DNA of 64,000 bases from Yersinia thracica (GTDB lineage Bacteria > Pseudomonadota > Gammaproteobacteria > Enterobacterales > Enterobacteriaceae): the NCBI RefSeq assembly GCF_902170565.1, contig NZ_CABHXX010000082.1:1-64000 (forward strand), in the 5' to 3' direction. Below are positions 30,845 to 40,330 of this stretch, one piece after another (the stretch's first letter is position 1; every line of letters starts with the position of its first letter). Both the position numbers and the translations under genes were made by a program. A model generated the notes under the pieces. It was not told the origin of the DNA and did not search any database. It saw only the letters and a list, made by a program, of their open reading frames with translations.

Positions 30845-32278
30845 ATGACTGATTCAACGCAAAATATACCCGATGACGGCATTTCTGAAGTTAAACGTGG
30901 CCGCTTTATCCATGCATTAGTTAATCGCGACACAACCCCCTTAGTTATTCTTATCATGGCCGCTGTCGTAGGGGCGGTCACCGGTTTATTGGGGGTCGCA
31001 TTTGATCGCGGTGTTGATTGGATCCAGCAAGAAAGGTTAGCGACCCTCGCTAAGGTTGCTGATAATGCAATTTTAGTCTGGCCGCTGGCTTTTATTATGT
31101 CGGCGCTATTGGCTATGTTGGGGTATTTTCTGGTCCGCCGTTTTGCGCCGGAAGCGGGGGGCTCTGGGATACCCGAAATAGAAGGGGCAATGGAGGAGAT
31201 GCGCCCAGTTCGCTGGTGGCGGGTGATTCCGGTCAAGTTCATTGGTGGGCTTGGTACTCTCGGGGCTGGCATGGTGTTAGGCCGGGAGGGGCCAATGGTG
31301 CAAATGGGGGGGAATAGTGGGCGGATGATTGTTGACATCTTCCGTTTGCGCAGCTCAGAAGCGCGTCATTCATTATTAGCAACTGGTGCAGCAGCGGGGC
31401 TCTCAGCCGCTTTTAATGCTCCATTGGCTGGGATTTTGTTTGTTATTGAAGAGATGCGTTCGCAGTTCCGCTATAGCTTGGTCTCCATCAAAGCGGTATT
31501 TGTGGGAGTCATCACTTCAACCATTGTTTACCGCTATTTTAATGGCGAGCGTGCGATTATTGATGTAGGAAAACTCAGTGATGTTCCGCTGAATACCTTG
31601 TGGCTCTATCTGTTGCTGGGTATTATTTTTGGTGCAGTGGGAGTGATGTTTAATGCGTTGATATTTCGTACACAAGATCTATTTATGCGTTTCCACGGTG
31701 GCGACTGGCGAAAATTGGTATTAATCGGTGGTCTGTTGGGGGGGATGTGTGGCTTACTGGCTTTGATTCATGGTGAAGCAGTCGGCGGTGGTTTTGCCCT
31801 AATTCCCATCGCAGTCGCTGGTAATTTCAGTATTGGTATGCTGCTCTTTATCTTTATTGCGAGAGTTATTACCACGTTACTGTGTTTTGGCTCTGGTGCA
31901 CCTGGTGGGATATTTGCCCCAATGTTGGCTTTGGGGACCATTCTGGGAACCGCTTTTGGCTTATCCTGCGCACATTTTTTCCCGCAATACAGTATTGATG
32001 CTGGCACTTTTGCTATTGCCGGAATGGGGGCGCTGTTTGCCGCCTCGGTACGTGCTCCATTAACCGGGATCGTGTTGGTATTGGAAATGACCGATAATTA
32101 TCAACTTATTTTGCCAATGATTGTGACTTGCTTGGGGGCGACCTTAATAGCACAGTTTATGGGGGGTAAACCCTTGTATTCAGCTATTTTGGCCCGCACA
32201 TTACAAAGACAAGAGCAGGCTGTAAAGGTAGCGGAACAACAGGCCGCAGTTGAAAGTAGCACCCAAACAGGTAGATAA
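30845..32278 (+). CDS. clcA: H(+)/Cl(-) exchange transporter ClcA
   Basis: 477 residues with the CLC fold of two inverted halves. Chloride-path motifs [11 protein letters not shown] and [12 protein letters not shown] (external gating Glu), the internal proton Glu in [12 protein letters not shown] and [14 protein letters not shown] are conserved, so this is an antiporter, not a channel. It supports acid resistance in E. coli. The C-terminal tail is short and charged without CBS domains. Upstream gap (30576-30844) holds the hemL and clcA promoters; nothing else recognised. Confidence 0.96.
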   Translation: MTDSTQNIPDDGISEVKRGRFIHALVNRDTTPLVILIMAAVVGAVTGLLGVAFDRGVDWIQQERLATLAKVADNAILVWPLAFIMSALLAMLGYFLVRRFAPEAGGSGIPEIEGAMEEMRPVRWWRVIPVKFIGGLGTLGAGMVLGREGPMVQMGGNSGRMIVDIFRLRSSEARHSLLATGAAAGLSAAFNAPLAGILFVIEEMRSQFRYSLVSIKAVFVGVITSTIVYRYFNGERAIIDVGKLSDVPLNTLWLYLLLGIIFGAVGVMFNALIFRTQDLFMRFHGGDWRKLVLIGGLLGGMCGLLALIHGEAVGGGFALIPIAVAGNFSIGMLLFIFIARVITTLLCFGSGAPGGIFAPMLALGTILGTAFGLSCAHFFPQYSIDAGTFAIAGMGALFAASVRAPLTGIVLVLEMTDNYQLILPMIVTCLGATLIAQFMGGKPLYSAILARTLQRQEQAVKVAEQQAAVESSTQTGR

Positions 32279-32395
32279 TATATAACATTAGGCCACAATA
32301 CTTGAATGAATTACTCGGGTATTGGATAATCAATAGATAGATCAGGCTGCCATTGTAGTAACCTGCACCTCGAACACCGGTTGGGAGTGATGAGT

Positions 32396-32740
32396 ATGAG
32401 CGATGAAACAGTACTGCCCCTGCAGTTTACCGAGGCAGCGGCAAAAAAAGTGAAACTGCTGATTTCTGATGAGGAAAATCCAAATCTGAAACTGCGGGTG
32501 TACATTACCGGTGGCGGATGCAGCGGGTTCCAGTATGGCTTTACTTTTGATGATCAGATCAACGACGGCGATATGACCATTGAGAAGCAAGGTGTTGAGT
32601 TGGTCGTGGATCCAATGAGCCTGCAATATCTGGTTGGTGGCGCAGTGGATTACACCGAAGGGCTGGAAGGCTCTCGCTTTATCGTGACTAATCCGAACGC
32701 GAAGAGTACTTGTGGGTGCGGTTCTTCTTTCAGCATCTAA
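32396..32740 (+). CDS. erpA: Iron-sulfur cluster insertion protein ErpA
   Basis: 114 residues from ATG 32396 ([11 protein letters not shown]), matching E. coli ErpA; two in-frame ATG codons upstream (32381-32392) are probably unused. A-type carrier with the three cluster Cys in [11 protein letters not shown] and the C-terminal STCGCGSSF. Delivers Fe-S clusters to apoproteins, including isoprenoid-pathway enzymes. Follows clcA as in E. coli; an ERIC element begins two bases after its stop. Confidence 0.97.
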   Translation: MSDETVLPLQFTEAAAKKVKLLISDEENPNLKLRVYITGGGCSGFQYGFTFDDQINDGDMTIEKQGVELVVDPMSLQYLVGGAVDYTEGLEGSRFIVTNPNAKSTCGCGSSFSI

Positions 32741-32742
32741 CC

Positions 32743-32938
<196 letters not shown>

Positions 32939-32957
32939 AAATCACCGAAGATTTTGA

Positions 32958-32990
32958 TAAAAAAAACCGCAACCTCCATAGTCGCGGTTA
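32958..32990 (-). terminator. Orphan minus-strand terminator left of the IS remnant
   Basis: Read on the minus strand: AACCGC, a 13-base loop, GCGGTT, then eight T. No minus-strand gene lies directly before it; the nearest, at 34039-34341, is separated by the IS element, so it probably served that gene before the insertion. Confidence 0.65.
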
Positions 32991-32995
32991 ATGAG

Positions 32996-34020
32996 ATGGT
33001 CACCCCCACCCTGTGAGCGGTAAGCTGATAGGGTGTTTTATTTTGGAGGGATCATCATGCAAAACGTTACACTCATCGGCATCGATCTCGGTAAGAATTC
33101 ATTCCATATTCATTGCCAGGAAAAACACGGCAATGCATTGTCGCGGAAGAAGTTTCCCCGCTCTCAGTTAACCACTTTCCTCTCTACCTGTATGACTTCG
33201 ACCATTGTCATGGAGCCTTGCGCCGGCGCGCACTTTATGGCCCGTCATATCAGCCAGTTAGGGCATCAGGTAAAACTCATTTCTCCGCAGTTTGTCCGCC
33301 CCTTTGTTAAAAGTAATAAAAATGATTTTATCGACGCTGAGGCCATCTGCGAAGCCGCTTCCCGTCCTTCCATGCGCTTTGTGACACCCCGACCCGAAGA
33401 TCAGCAGGCGATGTTGGCTCTGCATCGCGTCAGGGAACGGGTCAAAACCACCAACCAAATGCACGCTTTTTTACTTGAGTTTGGGGTAAGCATGCCACGC
33501 GGTATTGCCGTGATAAGACGGCTGGCAACCGTGTTGGAAGAGCACGAACTGCCGCCATACTTAGCCCGTTTGCTCACCCGACTTCATCAACATTATGGCT
33601 ACCTCTGTGAACAACTTGAGGAGGTTGAAAACGGGGAGATGAAAATCTGCGACGGCTGCTGGTGCAATGCGCCCGAGTGTATACGCAGCGGCTGGAATAC
33701 CAGTCGGGTCGACTGGCAGAGTGAATAGTCTGGGCAGTAACCACACAAGGAACCGTCTTCAGTAAATAAAAGAGCCAACAGTAAATCTGCTGTCAGCTCA
33801 ATAAGTTACCAAGTAACTTTCTGGTTTTGCGACGACTGATTATTATGACATGAACGGCACAGCGGCCTGATGATGAACCTGATATAAAAAATGGCTTTTT
33901 TAAGGTTCATCAGGCGCGGAACTCATCATGGCGCGGACATCCTTGTCCACCAGACGCCGGATAGATTTAAGCAAGCCCATCATAAATCAAAATCGGTGTT
34001 GCAAAAACGGGGGTGACCAT
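32996..34020 (+). mobile_element. Internally deleted IS110-family (IS1111-type) element
   Basis: Perfect 12-bp inverted ends ATGGTCACCCCC (32996-33007) and GGGGGTGACCAT (34009-34020) frame 1025 bp. Inside is the 5' part of a DEDD transposase (33057 on) and a frame-shifted 3' remnant. Short terminal repeats point to the IS1111 subgroup. Intact members are about 1.3-1.4 kb, so roughly 0.3-0.4 kb is missing. Bases 33729-34008 hold no intact gene. Confidence 0.75.
33057..33728 (+). pseudogene. Truncated IS110-family transposase
   Basis: From ATG 33057 (MQNVTLIGIDLGKNSFHIH) the N-terminal DEDD RuvC-like domain is intact: IGIDLGKNSF, VMEPCAGAHFMARHI, SPQFVRPFVKSNKNDFIDAEAI. After LHQHYGYLCEQLEEVE the reading frame changes and ends in an unrelated Cys-rich tail. 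In the next frame (near nt 33635-33725) RRLLVQCARVYTQRLEYQ is recognisable as the usual C-terminal region and then hits a stop. The middle, with the helix-hairpin-helix/Transposase_20 Ser region, is deleted. Not expected to transpose. Confidence 0.8.
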
Positions 34021-34038
34021 AGATTTTATATCTGAATA

Positions 34039-34341
34039 TTACCATTCAACAGTAATCAATTGCGCCATCTGGTCGGTACTTGTTTTGCTAACATGTAGGC
34101 CATTTGATGCAATAAAAGCATGGCTGATTCTCGGTTCCGTAACCAATCCATTTCCTCTATGACACTGTATTTCTGGATAATTCATTTTTGGGTTATTCAC
34201 TACGTGTTCATTTTTATTCGACAACTGCACCTGACAAGATGGCACGATAGTCAGATGTAAATCTATTGTGCCGCTTAGCCCCTGGGCTAGCGACGGACTG
34301 GCAAAAACGGCCAGCCAAAACATCAACAAAAAATATTTCAT
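34039..34341 (-). CDS. Small exported protein of unknown function
   Basis: 100 residues. Clear signal peptide MKYFLLMFWLAVFASPSLA with cleavage before QGLSGTIDLHLTIVPSCQV. The mature part has two Cys (PSCQVQL and EIQCHRGNG) that may form a disulfide, and the opening beta-like strand resembles pilin-type or spore-coat-U-type domains (GTxxLxLTIxxSC), which is only a hint. It ends 19 bp from the IS right end. The gap on its upstream side (34342-34584) is AT-rich and I see no other gene there. Could be a fragment of a longer fimbrial-like protein. Confidence 0.55.
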   Translation of the reverse strand: MKYFLLMFWLAVFASPSLAQGLSGTIDLHLTIVPSCQVQLSNKNEHVVNNPKMNYPEIQCHRGNGLVTEPRISHAFIASNGLHVSKTSTDQMAQLITVEW

Positions 34342-34584
34342 AATTTATAACTGCATTTTTAGCTGCCACTATCTGGTTCAGGCAGCTATGACTCTAGGTA
34401 TCGGACAATTATTTAAAAACTTGAAGATTTAATTCGTACTCATCCCCATATTTCATCCTAATGAATAAAACTTGTAAACTCGGTGAGAGTCTACAAGCAA
34501 GGTGTATTGTACGAAATACAGGCTTTTATTGGCAATCAGAATGATGAATAGTTAAATGATGAGTGGTTAAATGATGAATGGTTA

Positions 34585-35199
34585 TCAGTGCTCTATTTCA
34601 AATGTTGGTAGTTTTAAGCGCCAGCGAATAGCGGCAAGTCTGATACCTAAGGTTATCACCATGCCCAGCATCATTGCTTGTTGCAGCGGCATACCAAAAG
34701 TATAAAATGCCGTAGCATGCACAATACCGCCAATGATACAGGCCGTGGCATAGATTTCAGTACGCAGGATCATCGGGATCTCGCGTGCGAGCACATCACG
34801 GATAATCCCCCCACCAACGCCGGTTATAACCCCCATACAGATAGCAACTAGCGGGCTGGCACCCGCAGCAAAGGCTTTATTGACCCCGATACCCACGAAT
34901 ACCGCCAGACCAATAGCATCCAGCACGGGTAGAATCCATTTAGGTGTTCGCCGTGGTTGCCGTACCAGCAAGATAGTTGCCAGACAAGTCACCATCGCGA
35001 CCACTAAATCGGTGGGATCTTTCACCCAAAATACAGGGCCATTGGCTAAGGCCATATCGCGAATTGTGCCGCCACCAACAGCAGTCACCACCCCCAAAAC
35101 CAACACGCCAAAGGGATCCATGCGCAACTTCCCCGCCAGCAATACACCAGAGATAGCAAATACCGCAGTACCTAAAATATCCAGCCAATAGACCAGCAT
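34585..35199 (-). CDS. yadS: TRIC-family inner-membrane protein YadS
   Basis: 204 residues from ATG 35199 ([18 protein letters not shown]), which overlaps the btuF stop as TAATG. Two repeats of three helices with the family signature GVVTAVGGGTIRDM and GVITGVGGGIIRDVL (UPF0126/TRIC). Homologues of this fold are cation channels; the role in bacteria is unproven. Last gene of the mtnN-btuF-yadS operon, the same as in E. coli. Confidence 0.93.
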   Translation of the reverse strand: MLVYWLDILGTAVFAISGVLLAGKLRMDPFGVLVLGVVTAVGGGTIRDMALANGPVFWVKDPTDLVVAMVTCLATILLVRQPRRTPKWILPVLDAIGLAVFVGIGVNKAFAAGASPLVAICMGVITGVGGGIIRDVLAREIPMILRTEIYATACIIGGIVHATAFYTFGMPLQQAMMLGMVITLGIRLAAIRWRLKLPTFEIEH

Positions 35200-36062
35200 T
35201 AATGTGACTCCGCCACAGGGGATGGAAGACTGGCCATTTGCTGGCACAGTTGTTTAGCGGCCAGCAGAATACGTGGGCCAGCACGATTAAACCAGTCCTC
35301 ATTCAGGGTTATCACAGGAACTGTAAATTGGGGCCGCCAAAAGGCGTGGATATTATCTGCCTGGGACTTATCACCACTCACCACGATAACTTGTGGTTGG
35401 CGAGTCATGACTTGTTCACGACTGACTTGCGGCCAGGGAACTCGGCTACCAGCAAAAATATTTTCCCCACCGCAAAGAGAAACAACTTCACTCTGTAACG
35501 TATGTCCGGAACTGGTAAACAGCGGTTGAGTACCAAATTGTAGGAAAGTGCGTAACGGCTGGTTGCGCGCATTCTGGCGACGTAACTCGGTAACCTCATG
35601 ACGCAACTGAACTGCCGCCTGACGTGCTTGCTCTGGATGTGGGCTGTATTGGGCCAATTTATCCAGATCATCTGCGATTTGATCAATATTAATCGGATCA
35701 GAATAGAAAATCGGGATACCAAAAGAAGCTAATTGATCCAGCGGACGTTGTGGGTTCCCCCCGCGCCAGGCGAGGATCAAATCAGGCTTTAATGCCAGAA
35801 TACGTTCGATATTCACCCCTTGCCATGAGGCAACATGCTCCAGCTTTTTAGCGGCTTCTGGATAGTCAGAGTAAGCACTTACTGCAATCAATTTATCCCC
35901 GAGTCCAGCAGCATAGGCCAATTCTGTGGTACTGGGTGATAAACTGATAACCCGCTCAGCTGCCAGTGAGGATGAGATAAATAGGCTGAGCAACAATAAC
36001 ATCGCTGCTTGAGGCAGGATTATTGCTGCTCGTGCCAAGAGGGCAATATTAAGCCGCACCAT
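35199..36062 (-). CDS. btuF: Vitamin B12-binding periplasmic protein
   Basis: 287 residues. Signal-anchor-like N-terminus ([15 protein letters not shown]) with cleavage before [19 protein letters not shown]. Class III binding protein matching E. coli BtuF ([10 protein letters not shown]-like [56 protein letters not shown]). It delivers cobalamin to BtuCD, whose genes are not in this window. ATG overlaps the mtnN stop, giving translational coupling. Confidence 0.93.
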   Translation of the reverse strand: MVRLNIALLARAAIILPQAAMLLLLSLFISSSLAAERVISLSPSTTELAYAAGLGDKLIAVSAYSDYPEAAKKLEHVASWQGVNIERILALKPDLILAWRGGNPQRPLDQLASFGIPIFYSDPINIDQIADDLDKLAQYSPHPEQARQAAVQLRHEVTELRRQNARNQPLRTFLQFGTQPLFTSSGHTLQSEVVSLCGGENIFAGSRVPWPQVSREQVMTRQPQVIVVSGDKSQADNIHAFWRPQFTVPVITLNEDWFNRAGPRILLAAKQLCQQMASLPSPVAESH

Positions 36063-36763
36063 TAATCGCGGTGAGCCAGTGTGGTTAACATTGCTTCAAT
36101 CATTAATGTTGACTGTTGAGCGGCGACCACCAAAAACTCTTCAAAGCTCAGGTGAGACTCCTGATCGGCGACATCAGAAATAGCGCGAACTACAACAAAG
36201 GGTGTATTGAACAGGTGGCAAACATGGCCGATAGCCGCAGCTTCCATTTCAACAGCAGCAACTGTCGGGAAAGTAGCGCGAATACGGGCCAGAGGAGCGG
36301 CGCCATTAATAAAAGCATCGCCGCTACAAATCAGGCCACGAACTGCATTTAAATTCAATTCTTTGATGCAACTTTCAGCCAGTTCAATCAGCTTAGGAGA
36401 TGCGCTGAAAGCAGCCGGACAACCCGCCATCTGCCCAGGTTCATAGCCAAACGCAGTGACATCTGCGTCGTGATAGCGGACTTCAGTAGAAACTACAATA
36501 TCGCCGACTTTTAGGCTAGAAGCCAAACCACCCGCCGAACCCGTATTGATAACAATATCTGGCTGATAATGCTCTAATAATAGAGTGGTGCCCATTGCCG
36601 CAGACACTTTACCGATACCGGATTTGAGTAGGGCAACATCTACGCCATTGAGTTGGCCGGTGTAAATCTCACAATCTGCACGAGCCAAAGTTTGGCGATT
36701 TTCAATTTTGTCACGCAGCAACGTAACTTCTTGCTCCATTGCACCAATAATTCCTACTTTCAT
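36062..36763 (-). CDS. mtnN: 5'-methylthioadenosine/S-adenosylhomocysteine nucleosidase
   Basis: 233 residues. It cleaves adenine from methylthioadenosine (by-product of SpeE) and S-adenosylhomocysteine, feeding the AI-2 and methionine-salvage routes. Motifs [51 protein letters not shown] and the catalytic Asp in VRAISDVAD are intact. First gene of the operon with btuF and yadS; divergent from dgt. Confidence 0.97.
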   Translation of the reverse strand: MKVGIIGAMEQEVTLLRDKIENRQTLARADCEIYTGQLNGVDVALLKSGIGKVSAAMGTTLLLEHYQPDIVINTGSAGGLASSLKVGDIVVSTEVRYHDADVTAFGYEPGQMAGCPAAFSASPKLIELAESCIKELNLNAVRGLICSGDAFINGAAPLARIRATFPTVAAVEMEAAAIGHVCHLFNTPFVVVRAISDVADQESHLSFEEFLVVAAQQSTLMIEAMLTTLAHRD

Positions 36764-36950
36764 ATGGATACCTGCCGATTTTAAAGAGTAGATTAGTCTG
36801 TAATTATCAATACACAGTTTATCAGGTAAGTGAGATAGTCGGGTAGTTCACCCAAGATAATGCGTAACGCGCCGCAGTTCATACCTAATCAATTGCATCT
36901 TCTTCCGAGAGTGGGTATCACTGTATTTAGATGAATACTCAGGGGGCAAC

Positions 36951-38468
36951 ATGTCCGGGATTGACTTTAAACAGAAAATTAGTTTTCAGCGGCCATTTGG
37001 TAAACCCAGTTCGGCTGAAGATGAATATGAGATTACTCGGGTTTTTGAAAGTGATCGCGGCCGGATTGTAAACTCCGCGGCTATTCGGCGTTTACAACAA
37101 AAAACACAAGTTTTCCCCTTGGAACGCAATGCGGCTGTTCGCAGCCGTTTGACCCATTCACTGGAAGTTCAACAGGTTGGCCGTTATATCGCCAAAGAGA
37201 TCCTCAATCGCTTTAAGCAAGATAAAAAAATCAGTGCCTATGGGCTGGATAAGCTGCTTGATCCTTTTGAAAGTATTGTAGAAATGGCGTGCCTGATGCA
37301 TGACATTGGTAACCCGCCTTTTGGGCATTTTGGCGAATCAGCAATCAATAATTGGTTCACTAAACAAATGGACCCTAATGGCGGTGGTGCTGAGCCGCGG
37401 GGCAAAGATCAATGTCGGGTTAATGTATTAAAGTTACGAGAAGGGGAAACTGAGCTCAATATTTTGCGTAGTAAAATTCGCCATGACTTGAGCCAGTTTG
37501 AGGGTAACGCACAAGCCATTCGCTTGGTTTATAGCTTATTAAAGTTGAATCTCACCTATGCACAGGTTGGCTGCATTCTTAAATATACCAAACCGGCTTA
37601 TTGGTCAGGGGATATTCCCTCTTCCCATCATTATTTAATGAAGAAACCAGGGTTTTATCTCGCGGAAGAGGATTATGTTAAAGATTTACGTCGTGAACTC
37701 AATATGGGAGAGTTTAACCGCTTTCCACTGACCTATATTATGGAAGCTGCGGATGATATTTCTTATTGTATTGCCGACTTGGAAGATGCGGTTGAAAAGA
37801 ATATCTTCAGTGTTGAACAACTTTATGACCATATGATGCAAGAGTGGGGTGATATTGCTCATGGCGATTTGTTTGATAAAGTGGTTGGCGGTGCATTTCG
37901 TCAATTAGGACGTGGGCAAGCCCGGCGCAGTTCGGAAGATCAATTCTTTATGTATTTACGGGTTAATACCGTAGGGAAATTAGTTCCCCATGCAGCCCAG
38001 CGTTTTATTGATAATCTTCCTGCTGTATTTGCAGGCTCGTTTAACCAAGCTTTATTAGAAGATTCCAGTGCGGCGTGTAAATTACTGCAAATTTTTAAAA
38101 AAGTCGCAGTGAAACACGTATTCAACTACCCGGAAGTAGAACAGCTTGAATTACAAGGGTATAGAGTTATTAGTGGATTGCTTGATATATATAGCCCGCT
38201 ATTAGCTATGCCACAAGCAGCGTTTACACAATTAGTGGCAGAAGACAGCCATCGTCAGTACCCGATTGAGACCCGTTTGTTCCATAAGTTGTCGACTAAA
38301 CATCGCTTGGCTTATGTGGAGTCAGTAGAGCGGCTAAGTAATTTATCGCCAGAACAACATGAGATATATGAGTATTATTATCGTGCGCGTTTAATTCAGG
38401 ATTATATCAGTGGTATGACAGATCTTTATGCTTATGATGAATATCGGCGTTTAATGGCTGCGGAATAG
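36951..38468 (+). CDS. dgt: Deoxyguanosine triphosphate triphosphohydrolase
   Basis: 505 residues, as in E. coli. HD-domain enzyme that hydrolyses dGTP to deoxyguanosine and tripolyphosphate. The metal-binding HD set is visible: [14 protein letters not shown] (His), [15 protein letters not shown] (His-Asp) and the later Asp in [17 protein letters not shown]-terminal [16 protein letters not shown] matches E. coli. Adjacent to degP as in E. coli. Confidence 0.97.
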   Translation: MSGIDFKQKISFQRPFGKPSSAEDEYEITRVFESDRGRIVNSAAIRRLQQKTQVFPLERNAAVRSRLTHSLEVQQVGRYIAKEILNRFKQDKKISAYGLDKLLDPFESIVEMACLMHDIGNPPFGHFGESAINNWFTKQMDPNGGGAEPRGKDQCRVNVLKLREGETELNILRSKIRHDLSQFEGNAQAIRLVYSLLKLNLTYAQVGCILKYTKPAYWSGDIPSSHHYLMKKPGFYLAEEDYVKDLRRELNMGEFNRFPLTYIMEAADDISYCIADLEDAVEKNIFSVEQLYDHMMQEWGDIAHGDLFDKVVGGAFRQLGRGQARRSSEDQFFMYLRVNTVGKLVPHAAQRFIDNLPAVFAGSFNQALLEDSSAACKLLQIFKKVAVKHVFNYPEVEQLELQGYRVISGLLDIYSPLLAMPQAAFTQLVAEDSHRQYPIETRLFHKLSTKHRLAYVESVERLSNLSPEQHEIYEYYYRARLIQDYISGMTDLYAYDEYRRLMAAE

Positions 38469-38555
38469 TATGCAGAAAACTAAAATGTCCGTTTAATTAA
38501 CTATAGTTTTGTAAAGACGGACAATATTTTTTTACTTTTTCAATTATTGGCTCTC

Positions 38556-38583
38556 TGAACTTCATCCCCCATATTTAATCTTA
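38556..38583 (+). promoter_or_regulatory. Candidate sigma-E promoter of degP
   Basis: TGAACTT (38556-38562), 16 bp, TCTTA (38579-38583). The remembered E. coli degP promoter is GAACTT-N16-TCTGA, so the spacing is the same with one -10 mismatch. It lies ~190 bp before the degP start because an ERIC-like element intervenes. Confidence 0.6.
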
Positions 38584-38597
38584 CTATGCAAGACGAC

Positions 38598-38719
38598 TAT
38601 ATTCTTCTTACTTGAAATTGCTGTGGTGTTAGCGGTTAGCATTCACCCGATTCACTAAATTGGGTTAGATTCTCGGGTTTGCCAGCCAGACCTAAAGCAA
38701 TATCAAAATTGATGGGATA
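38598..38719. repeat. Degenerate ERIC-like element in the degP leader
   Basis: 122 bp. Left arm ACTTGAAATTGCTGTGGTGTTAG, core-like CATTCACCCGATTCACTAAA and TTGGGTTAGATTCTCGGG, and a right end TTGATGGGATA follow the ERIC pattern with many changes. It makes up most of the 38469-38776 gap and would be transcribed in the 5' leader if the upstream sigma-E promoter is used. Confidence 0.6.
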
Positions 38720-38776
38720 AGTCTGTATACATTATTTATTGACTCATTATTAATTGTATAGCGAGAACCAGAATAC

Positions 38777-40219
38777 ATGAAAAAAACAACTTTAGTGTTA
38801 AGTGCATTGGCATTGAGCATCGGTTTAGCCATGGGGCCGGTTTCTTCTGCCATTGCGGCAGAGACGGCTTCTTCCAGCAGCCAGCAGCTCCCTAGCCTGG
38901 CGCCAATGCTAGAGAAGGTAATGCCTTCAGTTGTGAGTATTAATGTGGAGGGGAGTGCCCAGGTCAGCAATGCCGGTGCTGGTGGCATACCACCGCAGTT
39001 CCAGCAATTCTTTGGTGATGATTCACCATTCTGCCAGGACGGTTCTCCGTTCCAGGGTTCGCCGATGTGTCAGGGGGGGCCAGGTAGCAAGGGTGGAGTT
39101 CCAAACAAGCAAGATTTTCGTGCACTGGGTTCAGGTGTAATTATTGATGCTGCTAAGGGTTATGTCGTAACGAATAACCACGTGGTAGATAATGCGACCA
39201 AAATCAATGTTAAGTTGAGCGATGGTCGCAGTTTTGATGCGAAAGTGATTGGTAAAGATCCACGTACTGATATTGCATTGTTACAGCTGAAAGATGCCAA
39301 AAACCTGACAGCGATTAAAATTGCCGATTCCGACCAACTACGTGTGGGGGATTATACCGTCGCTATCGGTAATCCGTATGGTCTGGGCGAAACCGTCACT
39401 TCTGGTATTGTGTCGGCGTTGGGTCGTAGTGGTTTGAATGTGGAAAACTATGAAAACTTTATCCAGACTGACGCGGCAATTAACCGTGGTAACTCTGGTG
39501 GCGCACTGATCAACCTGAACGGTGAGCTGATTGGGATCAACACGGCTATCCTGGCACCGGATGGTGGCAACATCGGTATCGGTTTCGCTATCCCAAGTAA
39601 CATGGTGAAAAACCTGACCTCGCAGATGGTTGAATTTGGTCAGGTGAAACGTGGTGAGTTGGGCATCATGGGCACAGAATTGAATTCTGAGCTGGCGAAA
39701 GCCATGAATGTTGATGCACAGAAAGGTGCCTTTATCAGTCAGGTACTGCCAAAATCTGCTGCGGCCAAAGCAGGGATCAAGGCGGGTGATGTGATTGTCA
39801 GCATGAACGGCAAAGCCATTAACAGTTTCGCTGGATTCCGTGCTGAAATTGGGACCTTGCCAGTCGGTAGCAAAATGACCTTGGGTCTTCTGCGTGAGGG
39901 TAAACCGGTCAATGTGGACGTCACATTAGAGCAAAGCAGCCAAACTCAAGTTGATTCCGGTAATCTCTACACCGGCATTGAAGGGGCGGAACTGAGCAAC
40001 TCTGATGTGAATGGCAAGAAAGGCGTGAAAGTTGATAGTGTGAAACCTGGCACTGCTGCTGCGCGTATCGGCCTGAAAAAAGGCGATATTATCATGGGTG
40101 TAAACCAGCAACCGGTTCAAAATCTGGGTGAGCTGCGGAAAATCCTTGATACCAAACCATCGGTATTAGCGTTGAGCATTCAGCGTGGTGATACTTCACT
40201 CTATTTACTGATGCAGTAA
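38777..40219 (+). CDS. degP: Periplasmic serine protease/chaperone DegP
   Basis: 480 residues. Signal peptide MKKTTLVLSALALSIGLAMG...IAA, then the trypsin-like domain with His (TNNHVVDNA), Asp (DPRTDIALLQLK) and Ser (GNSGGALINLNGE), and two PDZ domains (GELGIMGTEL...; EGAELSNSDVNGKKGVKV...). The long LA loop is Cys-containing (FCQDGSPF...PMCQGGPG), with a disulfide as in E. coli. It degrades or refolds misfolded envelope proteins and is needed for virulence in related pathogens. Predicted sigma-E control; strong terminator after the stop. Confidence 0.96.
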   Translation: MKKTTLVLSALALSIGLAMGPVSSAIAAETASSSSQQLPSLAPMLEKVMPSVVSINVEGSAQVSNAGAGGIPPQFQQFFGDDSPFCQDGSPFQGSPMCQGGPGSKGGVPNKQDFRALGSGVIIDAAKGYVVTNNHVVDNATKINVKLSDGRSFDAKVIGKDPRTDIALLQLKDAKNLTAIKIADSDQLRVGDYTVAIGNPYGLGETVTSGIVSALGRSGLNVENYENFIQTDAAINRGNSGGALINLNGELIGINTAILAPDGGNIGIGFAIPSNMVKNLTSQMVEFGQVKRGELGIMGTELNSELAKAMNVDAQKGAFISQVLPKSAAAKAGIKAGDVIVSMNGKAINSFAGFRAEIGTLPVGSKMTLGLLREGKPVNVDVTLEQSSQTQVDSGNLYTGIEGAELSNSDVNGKKGVKVDSVKPGTAAARIGLKKGDIIMGVNQQPVQNLGELRKILDTKPSVLALSIQRGDTSLYLLMQ

Positions 40220-40273
40220 TCGCCACTGACACAGTAACCGGTATTTATATAGAAAAAGTATAAATACCGTAAC

Positions 40274-40309
40274 AAAGGGCACGGCTGTTTATTGCTGTGC
40301 CCTTTTTTT
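40274..40309 (+). terminator. Rho-independent terminator of degP
   Basis: AAGGGCACGGC and GCTGTGCCCTT form the stem (40275-40303) followed by seven T. Lies between the convergent degP and barA. Confidence 0.88.
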
Positions 40310-40330
40310 ATGCCCGATGCCGCGCTGATA

